A stretch of DNA of 64,000 nucleotides from Undibacterium sp. Jales W-56 (GCF_025548535.1 NZ_JAJLQW010000002.1:372001-436000); one strand, 5' to 3'; shown: positions 28,512 to 38,187, counted from the stretch's first letter. Made by a program: numbers and translations. The notes: generated by a model from the sequence alone, not told the origin.

Positions 28512-31500
28512 ATGGCATTTGATCTCGTTAAAGCGCTACCCAAACCCGGTAATCGTTTCGTACTTCCCGCCTTACATGGCTCTGCCGACGCGTACGTCCT
28601 GTCGCTCGCGGCAATCGCGCTGAAGGCGCAGCAACGCATGCTGAGCATCGTGGTGGCGAATCCGGCCGATGCGCAGCGCCTGCTAGATGAAATTCCCTGG
28701 TTTGCACCGGAACTGCGCTGCCATTTGCTGCCGGATTGGGAAACCCTGCCATACGACGCGTTTTCACCGCATCAGGATCTGGTCTCCGAGCGTCTATCGA
28801 CCCTATATGAGATTCAAAACGGCAATTGCGATGTGCTGCTGGTACCAGCAACCACCGCCCTGGTACGGATGGCCCCGCCCTCGTTTTTAGCGGCCTATAC
28901 CTTCTTCTTCAAACAAGGCGAGACGCTGGATGAAACCAGGCTCAAGACCCAATTAACCCTGGCCGGCTACACCCATGTTTCGCAAGTCATGTCGCCGGGC
29001 GAATATTCGGTGCGCGGCGGCCTGATCGATTTATTCCCGATGGGATCGGTGCTGCCGTATCGCCTGGATTTGTTCGGCGATAGTATCGAAACCATCCGCA
29101 CCTTCGACGCCGATACCCAGCGTTCGCTATATCCGGTCAAGGAAGTGCGTCTGCTGCCGGGCCGCGAATTCCCTATGGATGATGCTGCGCGCACTGCATT
29201 TCGCGGGCGCTGGCGCGAGACTTTTGAAGGCGATCCCTCGCGCTCTACGGTCTACAAAGACATCGGCAGCGGCATTGCGTCTGCCGGGATCGAATATTAT
29301 TTGCCGCTGTTTTTTGATGAAAGTGCGACGCTGTTCGACTACCTGCCGGCCAACAGCCATTTCACTCTGATCGGCGACATCGATGAAGCGATTCAGCGTT
29401 TTTGGGTCGATACCCGTTCCCGTTACCAGTTTCTAAAGTCGGATCGCGAGCGTCCGGTGTTGCCGCCGGAATCGATTTTCTTGCGGGATGAGGATTTTTT
29501 CACAGAGATGAAGTCGCAAGCCCGCTGGATTATTCAGCGCGACGGTCTGGTATCGGAAATCTCCAGTTTTTTACCGGACGTCGCAGTCAATCGTCGCGCG
29601 GACGATCCGCTCACCAATTTGCGCAGCTTTTTGCTGCAAACCGATAAGCGCGTATTGATCTGCGCCGAAACCCTGGGCCGCCGTGAGACGCTGCAGCAAT
29701 ATTTTAACGAATACAACATCGCGTTAACGCTATGCGAAGGCTATGCCGACTTCCTCACCGCCAGCGACAAGCTGATGCTGGGCGTGGCACCGCTGCACGC
29801 CGGTTGCGTCCTGGCAGATGGCATCGTCTTTATTACCGAAGCCGAGTTATACGCCGGATCAGGTAAACGCATCGGCCGCAAAAAACAGGAAGCCGTCACG
29901 CAGGTCGAGCACATGGTGCGCGATTTGTCCGAGCTTAAAATCGGCGACCCTGTAGTGCACAGCAATCATGGCATCGGCCGCTATATGGGCCTGATCAGCA
30001 TGGATCTAGGAGAAGGCGAAACCGAATTCCTGCATCTGGAATACGCCAAAGACACCAAGCTGTATGTGCCCGTCTCGCAATTGCATGTCATCTCGCGCTA
30101 CTCCGGCGCCTCGCCCGACGATGCGCCGTTGCACAGTCTGGGTTCCGGCCAGTGGGAAAAAGCCAAGCGCAAAGCCGCCCAGCAAATCCGCGACAGCGCA
30201 GCTGAATTGCTGAATCTGTACGCCCGCCGTGCCTTGCGCCAGGGCCATGCGTTTGAATATTCGACACGCGATTACGAAACCTTTGCCGACAGTTTCGGCT
30301 TTGAAGAAACCGTCGATCAGGCTGCCGCGATCACCGCCGTGATCGGCGATATGACATCCGGCAAACCGATGGATCGCCTGATCTGCGGCGATGTCGGTTT
30401 CGGCAAGACCGAAGTCGCCCTGCGCGCCGCCTTTGTCGCGGTCATGGGCGGCAAACAGGTCGCCATCCTCGCGCCCACCACGCTGCTGGCGGAACAGCAT
30501 GCGCAGACTTTTGCCGATCGTTTCGCCCATTGGCCGGTCAGGATCGCTGAATTATCGCGCTTCCGTTCCGGCAAAGAAATCACGCAAGCGATCAAAGGCA
30601 TGGGGGACGGCACTCTAGATATCGTGATCGGTACCCATAAATTATTATCCGGTGATGTGAAGTTCTCACGCCTCGGTCTGGTCATCATCGACGAAGAACA
30701 TCGTTTCGGGGTACGCCAAAAAGAAGCGCTGAAATCCCTTCGTGCCGAGGTCGACGTACTGACGCTGACGGCAACGCCGATCCCGCGTACGCTAGGCATG
30801 GCGCTGGAAGGTTTGCGCGACTTCTCCATCATTGCGACCGCACCGCAAAAACGTCTGGCGATCAAAACCTTCGTGCGCAGCGAGAATGAATCTGTGATTC
30901 GCGAAGCCTGCCTGCGCGAGTTAAAACGCGGCGGCCAGGTGTACTTCCTGCACAACGAAGTCGATACCATCCAGAACCGTAAAGCCATGCTGGAAGCGCT
31001 ATTGCCCGAAGCGCGCATCGTGGTCGCCCACGGCCAGATGCATGAGCGCGATCTGGAAAAAGTCATGCGCGATTTCGTCGCCCAACGCCATAATATTTTG
31101 TTGTGCACCACGATTATCGAAACCGGCATCGACGTCCCGACGGCGAATACCATCATCATGCACAGGGCCGATAAATTCGGCCTGGCACAGTTGCATCAAT
31201 TGCGCGGCCGGGTCGGTCGTTCGCATCATCAGGCGTATGCGTATTTATTGGTCAATGATGTGCAAACCCTGACCAAACAAGCCGATCGACGCCTCGAAGC
31301 GATCCAGCAGATGGAAGAATTAGGCAGCGGCTTCTACCTGGCGATGCACGATCTGGAGATCCGCGGCGCCGGTGAAGTATTGGGCGACAATCAATCCGGC
31401 GAAATGCATGAGATCGGCTTCCAGTTGTACTCGGATATGCTGAACGAAGCGGTGCGCTCGCTGAAAAATGGCAAAGAACCCGATCTGGCAGCGCCGTTAT

Positions 31501-31934
31501 CGACCACCACAGAAATCAATCTGCACATCCCTGCGCTGTTGCCCAACGATTTCTGCGGCGATGTGCACGAGCGCCTGTCTATCTACAAACGCCTGGCGAA
31601 TTGCAGCAAGCAAGAGGCGATTGATGATTTGCAGGAAGAGATGATCGACCGTTTTGGCAAATTGCCGGAACCTGTTAAAACCCTGCTGGAAACACATAGG
31701 CTACGGGTAGCAGCCAAGCCTCTGGGCATCATCAAAATTGATGCGCATACCGAAGCGGCGACTTTACAATTCGAGCCTAAACCGCCTATCGATGCGATGC
31801 GCATCATCGAACTGGTGCAAAAGAACAAGCACATCAAGTTAAACGGTCAGGACAAATTGCGCATCACTGCGAATATGCCGGATCTGGCGGCGCGGGTAAC
31901 GCAAATCAAAGCCGCCTTGCGCGCACTACATTAA
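28512..31934 (+). CDS. mfd: Transcription-repair coupling factor Mfd (1140 aa)
   Basis: Mfd removes stalled RNA polymerase and recruits UvrA to transcribed-strand damage. An N-terminal UvrB-like module is present (GSADAYVLSLAA, LLPDWETLPYDAFSPHQDL). The RNAP-interacting domain is near IGDPVVHSNHGIGRY. The RecG-like translocase carries a Walker A at Lys632 (GDVGFGKTEVALRAA) and DEEH at 727-730, with the TRG-type motif region after LHQLRGRVGRS. The C-terminal TRCF domain closes the protein. The ATG at 28512 gives a length close to E. coli Mfd (1148) and begins MAFDLVKALP; a further 60 residues upstream do not look family-like. Confidence 0.97.
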   Translation: MAFDLVKALPKPGNRFVLPALHGSADAYVLSLAAIALKAQQRMLSIVVANPADAQRLLDEIPWFAPELRCHLLPDWETLPYDAFSPHQDLVSERLSTLYEIQNGNCDVLLVPATTALVRMAPPSFLAAYTFFFKQGETLDETRLKTQLTLAGYTHVSQVMSPGEYSVRGGLIDLFPMGSVLPYRLDLFGDSIETIRTFDADTQRSLYPVKEVRLLPGREFPMDDAARTAFRGRWRETFEGDPSRSTVYKDIGSGIASAGIEYYLPLFFDESATLFDYLPANSHFTLIGDIDEAIQRFWVDTRSRYQFLKSDRERPVLPPESIFLRDEDFFTEMKSQARWIIQRDGLVSEISSFLPDVAVNRRADDPLTNLRSFLLQTDKRVLICAETLGRRETLQQYFNEYNIALTLCEGYADFLTASDKLMLGVAPLHAGCVLADGIVFITEAELYAGSGKRIGRKKQEAVTQVEHMVRDLSELKIGDPVVHSNHGIGRYMGLISMDLGEGETEFLHLEYAKDTKLYVPVSQLHVISRYSGASPDDAPLHSLGSGQWEKAKRKAAQQIRDSAAELLNLYARRALRQGHAFEYSTRDYETFADSFGFEETVDQAAAITAVIGDMTSGKPMDRLICGDVGFGKTEVALRAAFVAVMGGKQVAILAPTTLLAEQHAQTFADRFAHWPVRIAELSRFRSGKEITQAIKGMGDGTLDIVIGTHKLLSGDVKFSRLGLVIIDEEHRFGVRQKEALKSLRAEVDVLTLTATPIPRTLGMALEGLRDFSIIATAPQKRLAIKTFVRSENESVIREACLRELKRGGQVYFLHNEVDTIQNRKAMLEALLPEARIVVAHGQMHERDLEKVMRDFVAQRHNILLCTTIIETGIDVPTANTIIMHRADKFGLAQLHQLRGRVGRSHHQAYAYLLVNDVQTLTKQADRRLEAIQQMEELGSGFYLAMHDLEIRGAGEVLGDNQSGEMHEIGFQLYSDMLNEAVRSLKNGKEPDLAAPLSTTTEINLHIPALLPNDFCGDVHERLSIYKRLANCSKQEAIDDLQEEMIDRFGKLPEPVKTLLETHRLRVAAKPLGIIKIDAHTEAATLQFEPKPPIDAMRIIELVQKNKHIKLNGQDKLRITANMPDLAARVTQIKAALRALH

Positions 31935-31967
31935 ATATTGATCGATCCACATCCAAGCAAAATAAAA

Positions 31968-32837
31968 ATGCACTTAACTATTCAAGGCCTGAGGCAAATC
32001 CTGACAACCGACCTGACGCTGATCAAACATGTCGCCAGTCTGACGCAAGCAGAAAAAATGATTGCGATCACGCCGCAAGCAGTGCGTCTGGAAAATCTGC
32101 GCTGCGGAAAAGAAGCCGCAATCCAGCTCAAAGCGCAAATCGAAGCCGATTGTCTGGCGGCGCATCTGGATATCACCCTGAGCGAATCCCCACGGACATT
32201 GGCGGATTTCAAGCTGGTCGCGATGGACATGGATTCCACCCTGATCACCATCGAATGCATCGATGAAATCGCCGATATGCAAGGCCTGAAACCGCAGGTC
32301 TCCGCAATCACCGAAGCCGCCATGCGTGGCGAGATCGAGTTTCAAGAAAGCCTGGCCCGCCGCGTCGCCCTGCTGAAAGGCCTGGATGCAGCGGCGCTGC
32401 AAAAAGTCTACGAGGAACGCGTGCGCCTGTCGCCCGGCGCGGAGAATATGCTAAAGGCCGTGCAGCAGGCAGGCTTAAAAACGCTGCTGGTATCCGGCGG
32501 CTTCACCTTCTTCACCGATCGGATGAAGACCCGCTGCAATCTCGACTACACCCACGCCAATGTGCTGGAAATTGAGCAGGGTAAACTCACCGGCAAAGTC
32601 GTCGGCGGCATCGTCGATGCACTGGAAAAACAACGCACAGTTGAGCGGGTCGCAGCAGAACTCGGGATTGCTACCAAACAAGTCATCGTCATGGGCGATG
32701 GTGCCAATGACCTCAAGATGATGGGTATCTCAGGCCTGTCAGTCGCCTTCCGCGCCAAACCGGTCGTCAGGGCGCAAGCCGATGTGGCATTGAATTTTGT
32801 CGGCCTGGACGGGGTGCTGAATGTCTTGCATCCATAG
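31968..32837 (+). CDS. serB: Phosphoserine phosphatase
   Basis: This HAD-family enzyme makes serine from phosphoserine. Motif I is VAMDMDSTLITIECIDEIAD, with VSGGFTFFTDRM (motif II) and VIVMGDGANDLKMM (motif III/IV). The N-terminal about 80 residues form an ACT-like lead domain. The ATG at 31968 is preferred to an in-frame TTG at 31938. It lies 33 nt after mfd on the same strand, and a terminator follows. Confidence 0.95.
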   Translation: MHLTIQGLRQILTTDLTLIKHVASLTQAEKMIAITPQAVRLENLRCGKEAAIQLKAQIEADCLAAHLDITLSESPRTLADFKLVAMDMDSTLITIECIDEIADMQGLKPQVSAITEAAMRGEIEFQESLARRVALLKGLDAAALQKVYEERVRLSPGAENMLKAVQQAGLKTLLVSGGFTFFTDRMKTRCNLDYTHANVLEIEQGKLTGKVVGGIVDALEKQRTVERVAAELGIATKQVIVMGDGANDLKMMGISGLSVAFRAKPVVRAQADVALNFVGLDGVLNVLHP

Positions 32838-32868
32838 AGAGACAGGCAAATAAATTGACAAGCAATAC

Positions 32869-32902
32869 CAAAACCCATCTGCGCTCGCTGATGGGTTTTT
32901 TT
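32869..32902 (+). terminator. Terminator after serB
   Basis: AAAACCCATC and GATGGGTTTTTTT pair around TGCGCTCGCT, about 30 nt after the serB stop. Confidence 0.88.
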
Positions 32903-32937
32903 ATGGAACATGAGATATTTTCACTCCTTTTAAAAAA

Positions 32938-32953
32938 TAGTACGGACGTACGA
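32938..32953. promoter_or_regulatory. Candidate palindromic operator upstream of the phosphotransferase/acyl-CoA dehydrogenase unit
   Basis: TAGTACG-GA-CGTACGA is an inverted repeat with 7-bp arms matching at 6 of 7 positions. It lies about 100 bp before the first gene, next to AT-rich DNA that could hold a promoter. Palindromes of this size are typical of TetR-family regulators that control fatty-acid or acyl-CoA catabolism. No regulator gene is adjacent in the window. Confidence 0.45.
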
Positions 32954-33050
32954 TTTTTTAAGATAAAATAGTTTGATAACATGCCTCGGAGCAGTTCTGA
33001 ACCCACTCAGGCAAACCAAAATCACGCTAAAGCGATCGACAGGAGACATA

Positions 33051-34118
33051 ATGTTTGAAGAATTCATGGGCACCATGCCGGTGGCCGACCGTCAAAAATT
33101 TGAGATTGGCGCGCTTGCCGCTTACATGCATCAGCATGTAGAAGGCTTTGACACCAAAGCTGCCGACACCATGACCGTCGAGCAATTCAAAGGCGGCCAG
33201 TCGAATCCCACTTTTAAAATCACTGCAGGCCATCAGCGTTATGTGATGCGCGCCAAACCCGGCCCGGTCGCCAAGCTCTTGCCGTCGGCGCATGCGATAG
33301 AACGTGAATTCAAAGTCATGGATGCCTTGAACAAAGCAGGCTTCCCGGCAGCCAGGCAATACGCCCTGTGCGCCGATGAAGACGTGATTGGGCGCGCCTT
33401 CTACATCATGGAATTTGTCGATGGCCGCGTGCTTTGGGACCAATCGCTGCCAGGCATGACGCCGCCGCAGCGCGCCGAAATTTATGATGAGATGAATCGC
33501 GTCATCTCGCAATTACATACGATGGATTACGCCGCAATCGGGCTGGCAGATTACGGCCGGCCCGGCAACTATTTCGCCCGCCAGATCGACCGCTGGACCA
33601 AGCAATATAAAGCCTCCGAGACCGAAAAGATCGACGCCATGGATAACCTGATCGCATGGTTGCCGCATAACATTCCCCCTGGCGACGACACCAGCATCGT
33701 GCATGGCGACTATCGCCTCGACAATATGATGTTCCACCCGACCGAGCCGCGTATCCTGGCCGTATTGGATTGGGAATTATCAACCCTAGGTCATCCGCTC
33801 GCTGACTTTTCGTACCATTGCATGAGCTGGCATGTGACGGCAGGTCAATTCCGCGGCATCAAAGGCCTGGATCACAAAGCACTCGGCATCCCGAGCGAAC
33901 AGGAGTACATCGCCAAATACTGCGAACGCACCGGCAAAACCATACGCCAGGAAGATTTCAGTTTCTACCTCGCCTACAACATGTTCCGTATGGCCGGTAT
34001 TTTGCAAGGCATCATGAAACGTTACGTCGATGGCACCGCATCCAGCGCACAAGCGAAAAAATCAGGTGAAGCAGCGCGTCCAATGGCCGAGTTGGGCTGG
34101 AGTTATGTCAGCAAATAG
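33051..34118 (+). CDS. Aminoglycoside-phosphotransferase-like kinase (ACAD10/11 N-domain type)
   Basis: The 355-residue protein has the APH kinase fold: the ATP region (QFKGGQSNPTFKITAG, RYVMRAKPGP), the catalytic loop IVHGDYRLDNMMFHP and the metal-binding VLDWELSTLGHPLADF. In animals the related domain is fused to acyl-CoA dehydrogenase (ACAD10/11) and phosphorylates 4-hydroxyacyl-CoAs. Here it is a separate gene upstream of an acyl-CoA dehydrogenase, which supports a role in hydroxy-fatty-acid breakdown. AGGAGA lies 5 nt before the ATG at 33051; a start at 32973 would remove that spacing. Confidence 0.9.
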   Translation: MFEEFMGTMPVADRQKFEIGALAAYMHQHVEGFDTKAADTMTVEQFKGGQSNPTFKITAGHQRYVMRAKPGPVAKLLPSAHAIEREFKVMDALNKAGFPAARQYALCADEDVIGRAFYIMEFVDGRVLWDQSLPGMTPPQRAEIYDEMNRVISQLHTMDYAAIGLADYGRPGNYFARQIDRWTKQYKASETEKIDAMDNLIAWLPHNIPPGDDTSIVHGDYRLDNMMFHPTEPRILAVLDWELSTLGHPLADFSYHCMSWHVTAGQFRGIKGLDHKALGIPSEQEYIAKYCERTGKTIRQEDFSFYLAYNMFRMAGILQGIMKRYVDGTASSAQAKKSGEAARPMAELGWSYVSK

Positions 34119-34133
34119 TCAATAAGTAGCCTC

Positions 34134-34236
34134 CACGAAGACGCAAAAAACACAGAGGCATGGAAGAATCACTAAAGAACATGGTTTATTAGCGAATATT
34201 CCGCAGTCCTTCTTATGATTTTCTCTGTGCCTTCGT
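34134..34236. repeat. Imperfect inverted repeat in the kinase-dehydrogenase gap
   Basis: ACGAAG...CACAGAG (34134-34158) and CTCTGTGCCTTCGT (34223-34236) are related in inverted orientation. Similar CACAGAGACACAGAGAA DNA occurs at 35596-35612. It looks like a degenerate extragenic repeat family. Confidence 0.5.
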
Positions 34237-34296
34237 ACCTCGGTTAGTATTTTTTTTCAAGCACATCAACAGCAAGCCAACCATCAGGAGACAAGC

Positions 34297-35556
34297 ATGG
34301 AATTCGATTACTCGGATCGCTGTAAAGAATTGCAGGGTAAATTACTCAAGTTCATGGATGAGCATATCTATCCGAACGAAAAAGCCTACAAAGAAGAAAT
34401 CGACCGTAACGGCCAGGAAAAAGGCAATCGCTGGATCGCGACCAAGATCATCGAGGATCTGAAGCCGAAAGCCCGCGCACAAGGTTTGTGGAATTTATTT
34501 TTGCCAAAATCGGTACGCGCGCCGGAAGGCTTATCGAATCTCGATTACGCTCCGCTGTGCGAAATCATGGGCCGCGTCAGCTGGGCGCCAGAGGTATTCA
34601 ACTGCTCGGCACCCGATACCGGCAATATGGAAACGATAGAACGCTACGGCACCGAGGAACATAAAAAACAATGGCTGGAACCGCTGCTGCGCGGCGAAAT
34701 CCGCTCTGCCTTTGCCATGACAGAACCGAATGTCGCCTCATCCGATGCCACCAATATCGAGACCCGGATTGACCGCGATGGCGACCACTATGTGATCAAT
34801 GGCCATAAATGGTGGATCTCCGGTGCGGGCGACCCACGCTGCGCCGTCTATATTTTGATGGGCAAAACCGATGTCAACGCAGCACGCCATTCGCAACAAT
34901 CGATGATTCTGGTCGACGCCAAAACGCCGGGGATTACCGTGGTACGTCCTCTGCCGGTATTCGGTTATGACGATGCGCCGCACGGTCATTGCGAGATTTT
35001 GTTTGAAAACGTGCGCGTCCCGGCCTCCAATTTGCTGCTGGGCGAAGGCCGCGGTTTTGAAATCGCCCAAGGCCGCCTCGGCCCTGGTCGCATTCATCAC
35101 TGCATGCGCGCAATCGGCGTGGCAGAACGTGCGTTGGAACTCATGTGCAAACGCCTGAATAGCCGCGTCGCTTTCGGTAAAAAAGTATCCGAACAAAGCA
35201 TCTGGCGCGAGCGTATTGCCGAGTCCCGCATCCAGATCGACACAGCGCGTTTGCTGACGCTCAAAGCCGCCTACATGATGGACACCGTCGGCAACAAGTT
35301 TGCACAGGCAGAAATCGCCATGATCAAAGTGCTGGCACCGAATGTCACGCAACAAGTGCTGGACTGGGCGATCCAGGCGCACGGTGCGGGCGGCGTTTCT
35401 GGCGACTTCCCGCTCGCAGCGCAATGGGCAGGCAACCGCACATTGCGTCTGGCCGATGGCCCCGATGAAGTGCATCGTAACGCGATCGCCAAATTGGAAT
35501 TGGCAAAACATATCAGCCTGACCGAAGACCTGGGCTTGCCGGTTACCCGCTCTTAA
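34297..35556 (+). CDS. Acyl-CoA dehydrogenase (ACAD10/11-like)
   Basis: The 419-residue flavoprotein oxidises acyl-CoA to enoyl-CoA. The FAD and substrate motifs are [75 protein letters not shown] and [14 protein letters not shown], with a final [19 protein letters not shown]. The N-terminus and length match the ACAD10/11 branch, in line with the kinase gene just upstream. AGGAGA precedes the ATG. The substrate is probably a 4-phospho- or long-chain acyl-CoA, by analogy. Confidence 0.92.
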   Translation: MEFDYSDRCKELQGKLLKFMDEHIYPNEKAYKEEIDRNGQEKGNRWIATKIIEDLKPKARAQGLWNLFLPKSVRAPEGLSNLDYAPLCEIMGRVSWAPEVFNCSAPDTGNMETIERYGTEEHKKQWLEPLLRGEIRSAFAMTEPNVASSDATNIETRIDRDGDHYVINGHKWWISGAGDPRCAVYILMGKTDVNAARHSQQSMILVDAKTPGITVVRPLPVFGYDDAPHGHCEILFENVRVPASNLLLGEGRGFEIAQGRLGPGRIHHCMRAIGVAERALELMCKRLNSRVAFGKKVSEQSIWRERIAESRIQIDTARLLTLKAAYMMDTVGNKFAQAEIAMIKVLAPNVTQQVLDWAIQAHGAGGVSGDFPLAAQWAGNRTLRLADGPDEVHRNAIAKLELAKHISLTEDLGLPVTRS

Positions 35557-35565
35557 ATCATCGCT

Positions 35566-35764
35566 AGGACTTACGCAGAAACCGAAACCGCTCACCACAG
35601 AGACACAGAGAAAAACAAGAGAAACTCGTTCCCTGACACGTCGATATGAAAATGAACCCGCAAGCTGGACGGGCCTGTTGGCACGAAATGCCTTTAAAAC
35701 CCGCATCCAGCCTGCGGATTCAATGTAAACGCCGGCAGGCAACTTACCGTTTTGCGTAAATCCT
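35566..35764. mobile_element. MITE-like 199-bp element with terminal inverted repeats
   Basis: AGGACTTACGCAGAA (35566-35580) and TTTTGCGTAAATCCT (35750-35764) are inverted copies matching at 13 of 15 positions. The interior has no open gene and includes the ACCACAGAGACACAGAG repeat. GGACTTACGCA-type ends are common on insertion sequences. No clear target-site duplication is seen. It is either a non-autonomous element or a relic. Confidence 0.5.
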
Positions 35765-35781
35765 GATGTAAATAGCTAAGC

Positions 35782-35812
35782 AAAACGGCGAAGAATTTCT
35801 TCGCCGTTTTTT
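35782..35812. terminator. Bidirectional terminator
   Basis: AAAACGGCGAAGAA and TTCTTCGCCGTTTTTT form a long stem with a minimal loop. It lies between the convergent acyl-CoA dehydrogenase and EamA genes. Confidence 0.9.
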
Positions 35813-35854
35813 ATTGCCGAATCATGGGTCAGTATTTAGTCAATATAGCGCCCA

Positions 35855-36727
35855 TCAATGACTACCCGAGTGCCAATAAGTCGCCAACGTCGTCGCCAGC
35901 AATACCATCAGACAGCCCATCATTGCCCGCACAGAGGGTGTCTCATGCAACACGAAATACGCCAGTACAATCCCATATACAGGTTCCAACGAGGTCGTCA
36001 AACTCGCGAATCGGGTAGAGACATGTCGCAGGCTGAACATGAATAGTCCGTGCGACAAGGCAGTGAACACCACACCGAGCAACGCGAGTCCCCACCATAC
36101 TTCCATTGCGACACCAGAAGCCGCGCCACTGAACAACACAAACGGCAACAAGCTCACACAGGCAACGCCATTCTGATAAAACGCCAGATTAAAAGCTGCC
36201 ATATGCGATCCCTGCCAGCGATTTATCAGGGCCAATAAAGCAAAACTGAATCCCGACAGCACGCCCAATAACAAACCAGGCAAGGCAGCGCTTTCAGCGA
36301 TCTGCTCCAGACGAGTATCGCTGACCATCACCACCATCCCAAGCATCACCGCCAAAGCCGCCAGCCAGTCACGAGCATGCCGCTTTTCTTTAAACAAGTA
36401 AGGCTCCAGCCAGGCCACAAACAAAGGAAAACTCGCGAATCCGATCAAACCATAAGCAACCGGTGCCACATTCAAGGATGCAAAAAAACTCAGCCAATGC
36501 AGCGCCAGCAAAACTCCGCATAAATACACGGCCTTAGGCATTCCACGCAAACGCAATTCGCGCCGCACCAGCAACACTGGCAACAAACTCAATGCAGCAA
36601 ACAAGGTACGCCCAAATACCAGCAGCAAAGAACTTGCCGCCAGCACTTTGCCAACGACGCCGGCACTGCCGAACAGTAACACGGCGATATGCAGCGCAAG
36701 GATGGCTTGTAGAGATTTATTTTTCAT
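35855..36727 (-). CDS. EamA/DMT-superfamily transporter
   Basis: The 290-residue protein is almost entirely hydrophobic, with about ten membrane segments in two EamA halves. The first half runs from LQAILALHIAVLLFGSAGVVGK and the second from GLLLGVLSGFSFALLALINR. It ends ATYWHSGSH. Members export metabolites such as amino acids. The ATG at 36727 is preferred to a GTG 24 nt upstream. The substrate is unknown. Confidence 0.88.
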   Translation of the reverse strand: MKNKSLQAILALHIAVLLFGSAGVVGKVLAASSLLLVFGRTLFAALSLLPVLLVRRELRLRGMPKAVYLCGVLLALHWLSFFASLNVAPVAYGLIGFASFPLFVAWLEPYLFKEKRHARDWLAALAVMLGMVVMVSDTRLEQIAESAALPGLLLGVLSGFSFALLALINRWQGSHMAAFNLAFYQNGVACVSLLPFVLFSGAASGVAMEVWWGLALLGVVFTALSHGLFMFSLRHVSTRFASLTTSLEPVYGIVLAYFVLHETPSVRAMMGCLMVLLATTLATYWHSGSH

Positions 36728-36969
36728 CAGGACTAAAATCAAATAAGCCACAGTATAAAGTGACTGTTCGATCGGATCCCATCTTTGAGATCAATGAAAA
36801 ATAATCACAGGATTGCCTTCGAAGATAAAAACACTGGACCGAACCGCTATTACCGGCATCTGACTAAGATGAATCTACTGATGTGCGGATCGCGATGGAC
36901 CATGAATGGAACAATTTAAAATACGCTTGATTTTTTGTATTCCCACTTATTTCACCCAAGGATAAAGCA

Positions 36970-37521
36970 ATGACATCGCTGAATTTCAAACTCGCGGATT
37001 TGAGTTTGCACCGGGATACCATCTTGACCATCAACAATGAATATATGTCCTGGGTGGCGTCTGGCATTGAGACGTCCTTTGGCATATCGGTAGCAAATTT
37101 ACTTGGCATGTCTATTCCGGCTTACGTAGCAAGCGTGATTGACAAAGTCTGTAGCGACCAACCGCCTAGAGGTGCTTTTTATCTTGTGGAATTGAATGGA
37201 GAACTCGCAGGTATGGTGGGCCTGCGCTGGCTGCGCGACGGTGTGGCAGAAATCAAGCGCTTGTATGTGCGCCCGCCATTTCGCGGCAAGCAACTTGGAG
37301 AAGCGTTATTGCGTAAAGTACTCAATGATGCCAGGGCATTTGGCTACCAGCGCGTCTGTCTCGATACCGCCCCTTTCATGCTCTCCGCTCAACGTCTTTA
37401 CAAGAGTTTTGGATTCAATGAATGCGCCCCCTATGTGGAAGCGGAAGTACCGGTGGCATTACACGCGACCTGGCACTTCATGGCACTCGATTTGAATCAA
37501 GTAGAGAACACACCTTTGTAA
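36970..37521 (+). CDS. GNAT-family N-acetyltransferase
   Basis: The 183-residue protein has the acetyl-CoA loop RPPFRGKQLGEALL (about residues 100-113), preceded by EIKRLYVR. It ends with the typical strands and helix LYKSFGFNECAPY. AAGGATA precedes the ATG. The substrate cannot be predicted. It is the last clearly core-like gene before the accessory region. Confidence 0.88.
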   Translation: MTSLNFKLADLSLHRDTILTINNEYMSWVASGIETSFGISVANLLGMSIPAYVASVIDKVCSDQPPRGAFYLVELNGELAGMVGLRWLRDGVAEIKRLYVRPPFRGKQLGEALLRKVLNDARAFGYQRVCLDTAPFMLSAQRLYKSFGFNECAPYVEAEVPVALHATWHFMALDLNQVENTPL

Positions 37522-37585
37522 ATGGCAATAGCTTAAATCGGCAAGAAACGGACGCACTTGGATTGAAAGAATTTTCTTCGCGCAG

Positions 37586-37843
37586 TCATTGAAGCTGAGT
37601 CAGAGCAGTTGGCGTAAGCGTGTGAGTTCGTTTGAGAATATCTTGCTCGTCGTCTTGCATACGTCCGCTCCTCTTATTTTTGATAATGATAGAGGAAATA
37701 AGCAGGAATTTTTCTTTGACAACAATGGAATTTTTGGTTTGGAGGGAGAATCGATGTTCTTTGCGAACGCCTTCAAGGGTGAATTGGTGACGGTAGTAAT
37801 AAACGCCGTGACGGGATTGCTGGATTTTACACGCAAGTTTCAT
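37586..37843 (-). pseudogene. Integrase N-terminal (Arm DNA-binding) fragment
   Basis: The 85-residue frame starts MKLACKIQQSRHGVYYYRHQ and continues EHRFSLQTKNSIVVKEKF. This resembles the start of tyrosine-recombinase integrases (SRHGVYYFR..., RRSLGTK...). The core-binding and catalytic R-H-R-Y domains are absent, so it is a remnant or a small coopted protein. GAGG lies 6 nt before the ATG. It sits about 95 bp from a tRNA-Ser 3'-end scar, supporting a former integrative element. The family call is by pattern and is moderate. Confidence 0.5.
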
Positions 37844-37904
37844 CGTAGCCTCTGAGTTAAGAGTACCACCTATGAATACCGTCATGTGCGAAACAAAAAC
37901 AAAA

Positions 37905-37929
37905 AAGCCCTTGAAAAATCAAGGGCTTA
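37905..37929. terminator. Terminator-like hairpin next to the tRNA scar
   Basis: AAGCCCTTGA and TCAAGGGCTT are perfect arms around AAAA. It is the kind of hairpin that follows a tRNA gene, and here it stands 8 bp from the tRNA-Ser 3' fragment. Confidence 0.75.
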
Positions 37930-37937
37930 CTTATCTT

Positions 37938-37956
37938 TGGCGGAGAGGGGGGATTC
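37938..37956 (-). other. tRNA-Ser 3'-end fragment, probable attachment-site (att) scar
   Basis: On the minus strand this reads GAATCCCCCCTCTCCGCCA: the 3' half of the T-arm, the acceptor strand and CCA of a serine tRNA. The rest of the tRNA is absent; the DNA to the right is unrelated. A short tRNA 3' copy beside an integrase-like fragment is the expected product of integration into a tRNA-Ser gene. An intact tRNA-Ser is not found in the window and would be expected to the right. Confidence 0.7.
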
Positions 37957-38187
37957 TTCGCCAATAATCGTAAGTCCCTGATCTATTGAGTTTTATTTTT
38001 GTATTTTCACCTTATGACAGCAAAAAGGAGTGACCCCAATGAGTGACACCTGTCAATTATATTTGAAGATTTTAATTCTGCGGTGACTCAGTTCGAATCC
38101 GTTTTTAGTATTCGAATTGCTGATCGCAGCGATGTTAAATAGGCTGGGGAGGGGTAAATCCCGAACCCATCCAGTTACCTTTTCAAG

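Noticed and set aside
30317-31159. A 280-codon minus-strand frame inside mfd
   Set aside because: It is antisense to conserved mfd helicase motifs and has no protein-like features.
34738-35742. A 334-codon minus-strand frame opposite the acyl-CoA dehydrogenase
   Set aside because: It is antisense to a well-supported gene, with no domain or ribosome-binding site.
38083-38100. T-loop-like AGTTCGAATCC, possible tRNA
   Set aside because: The flanks do not form a T stem, and no cloverleaf can be drawn around it.
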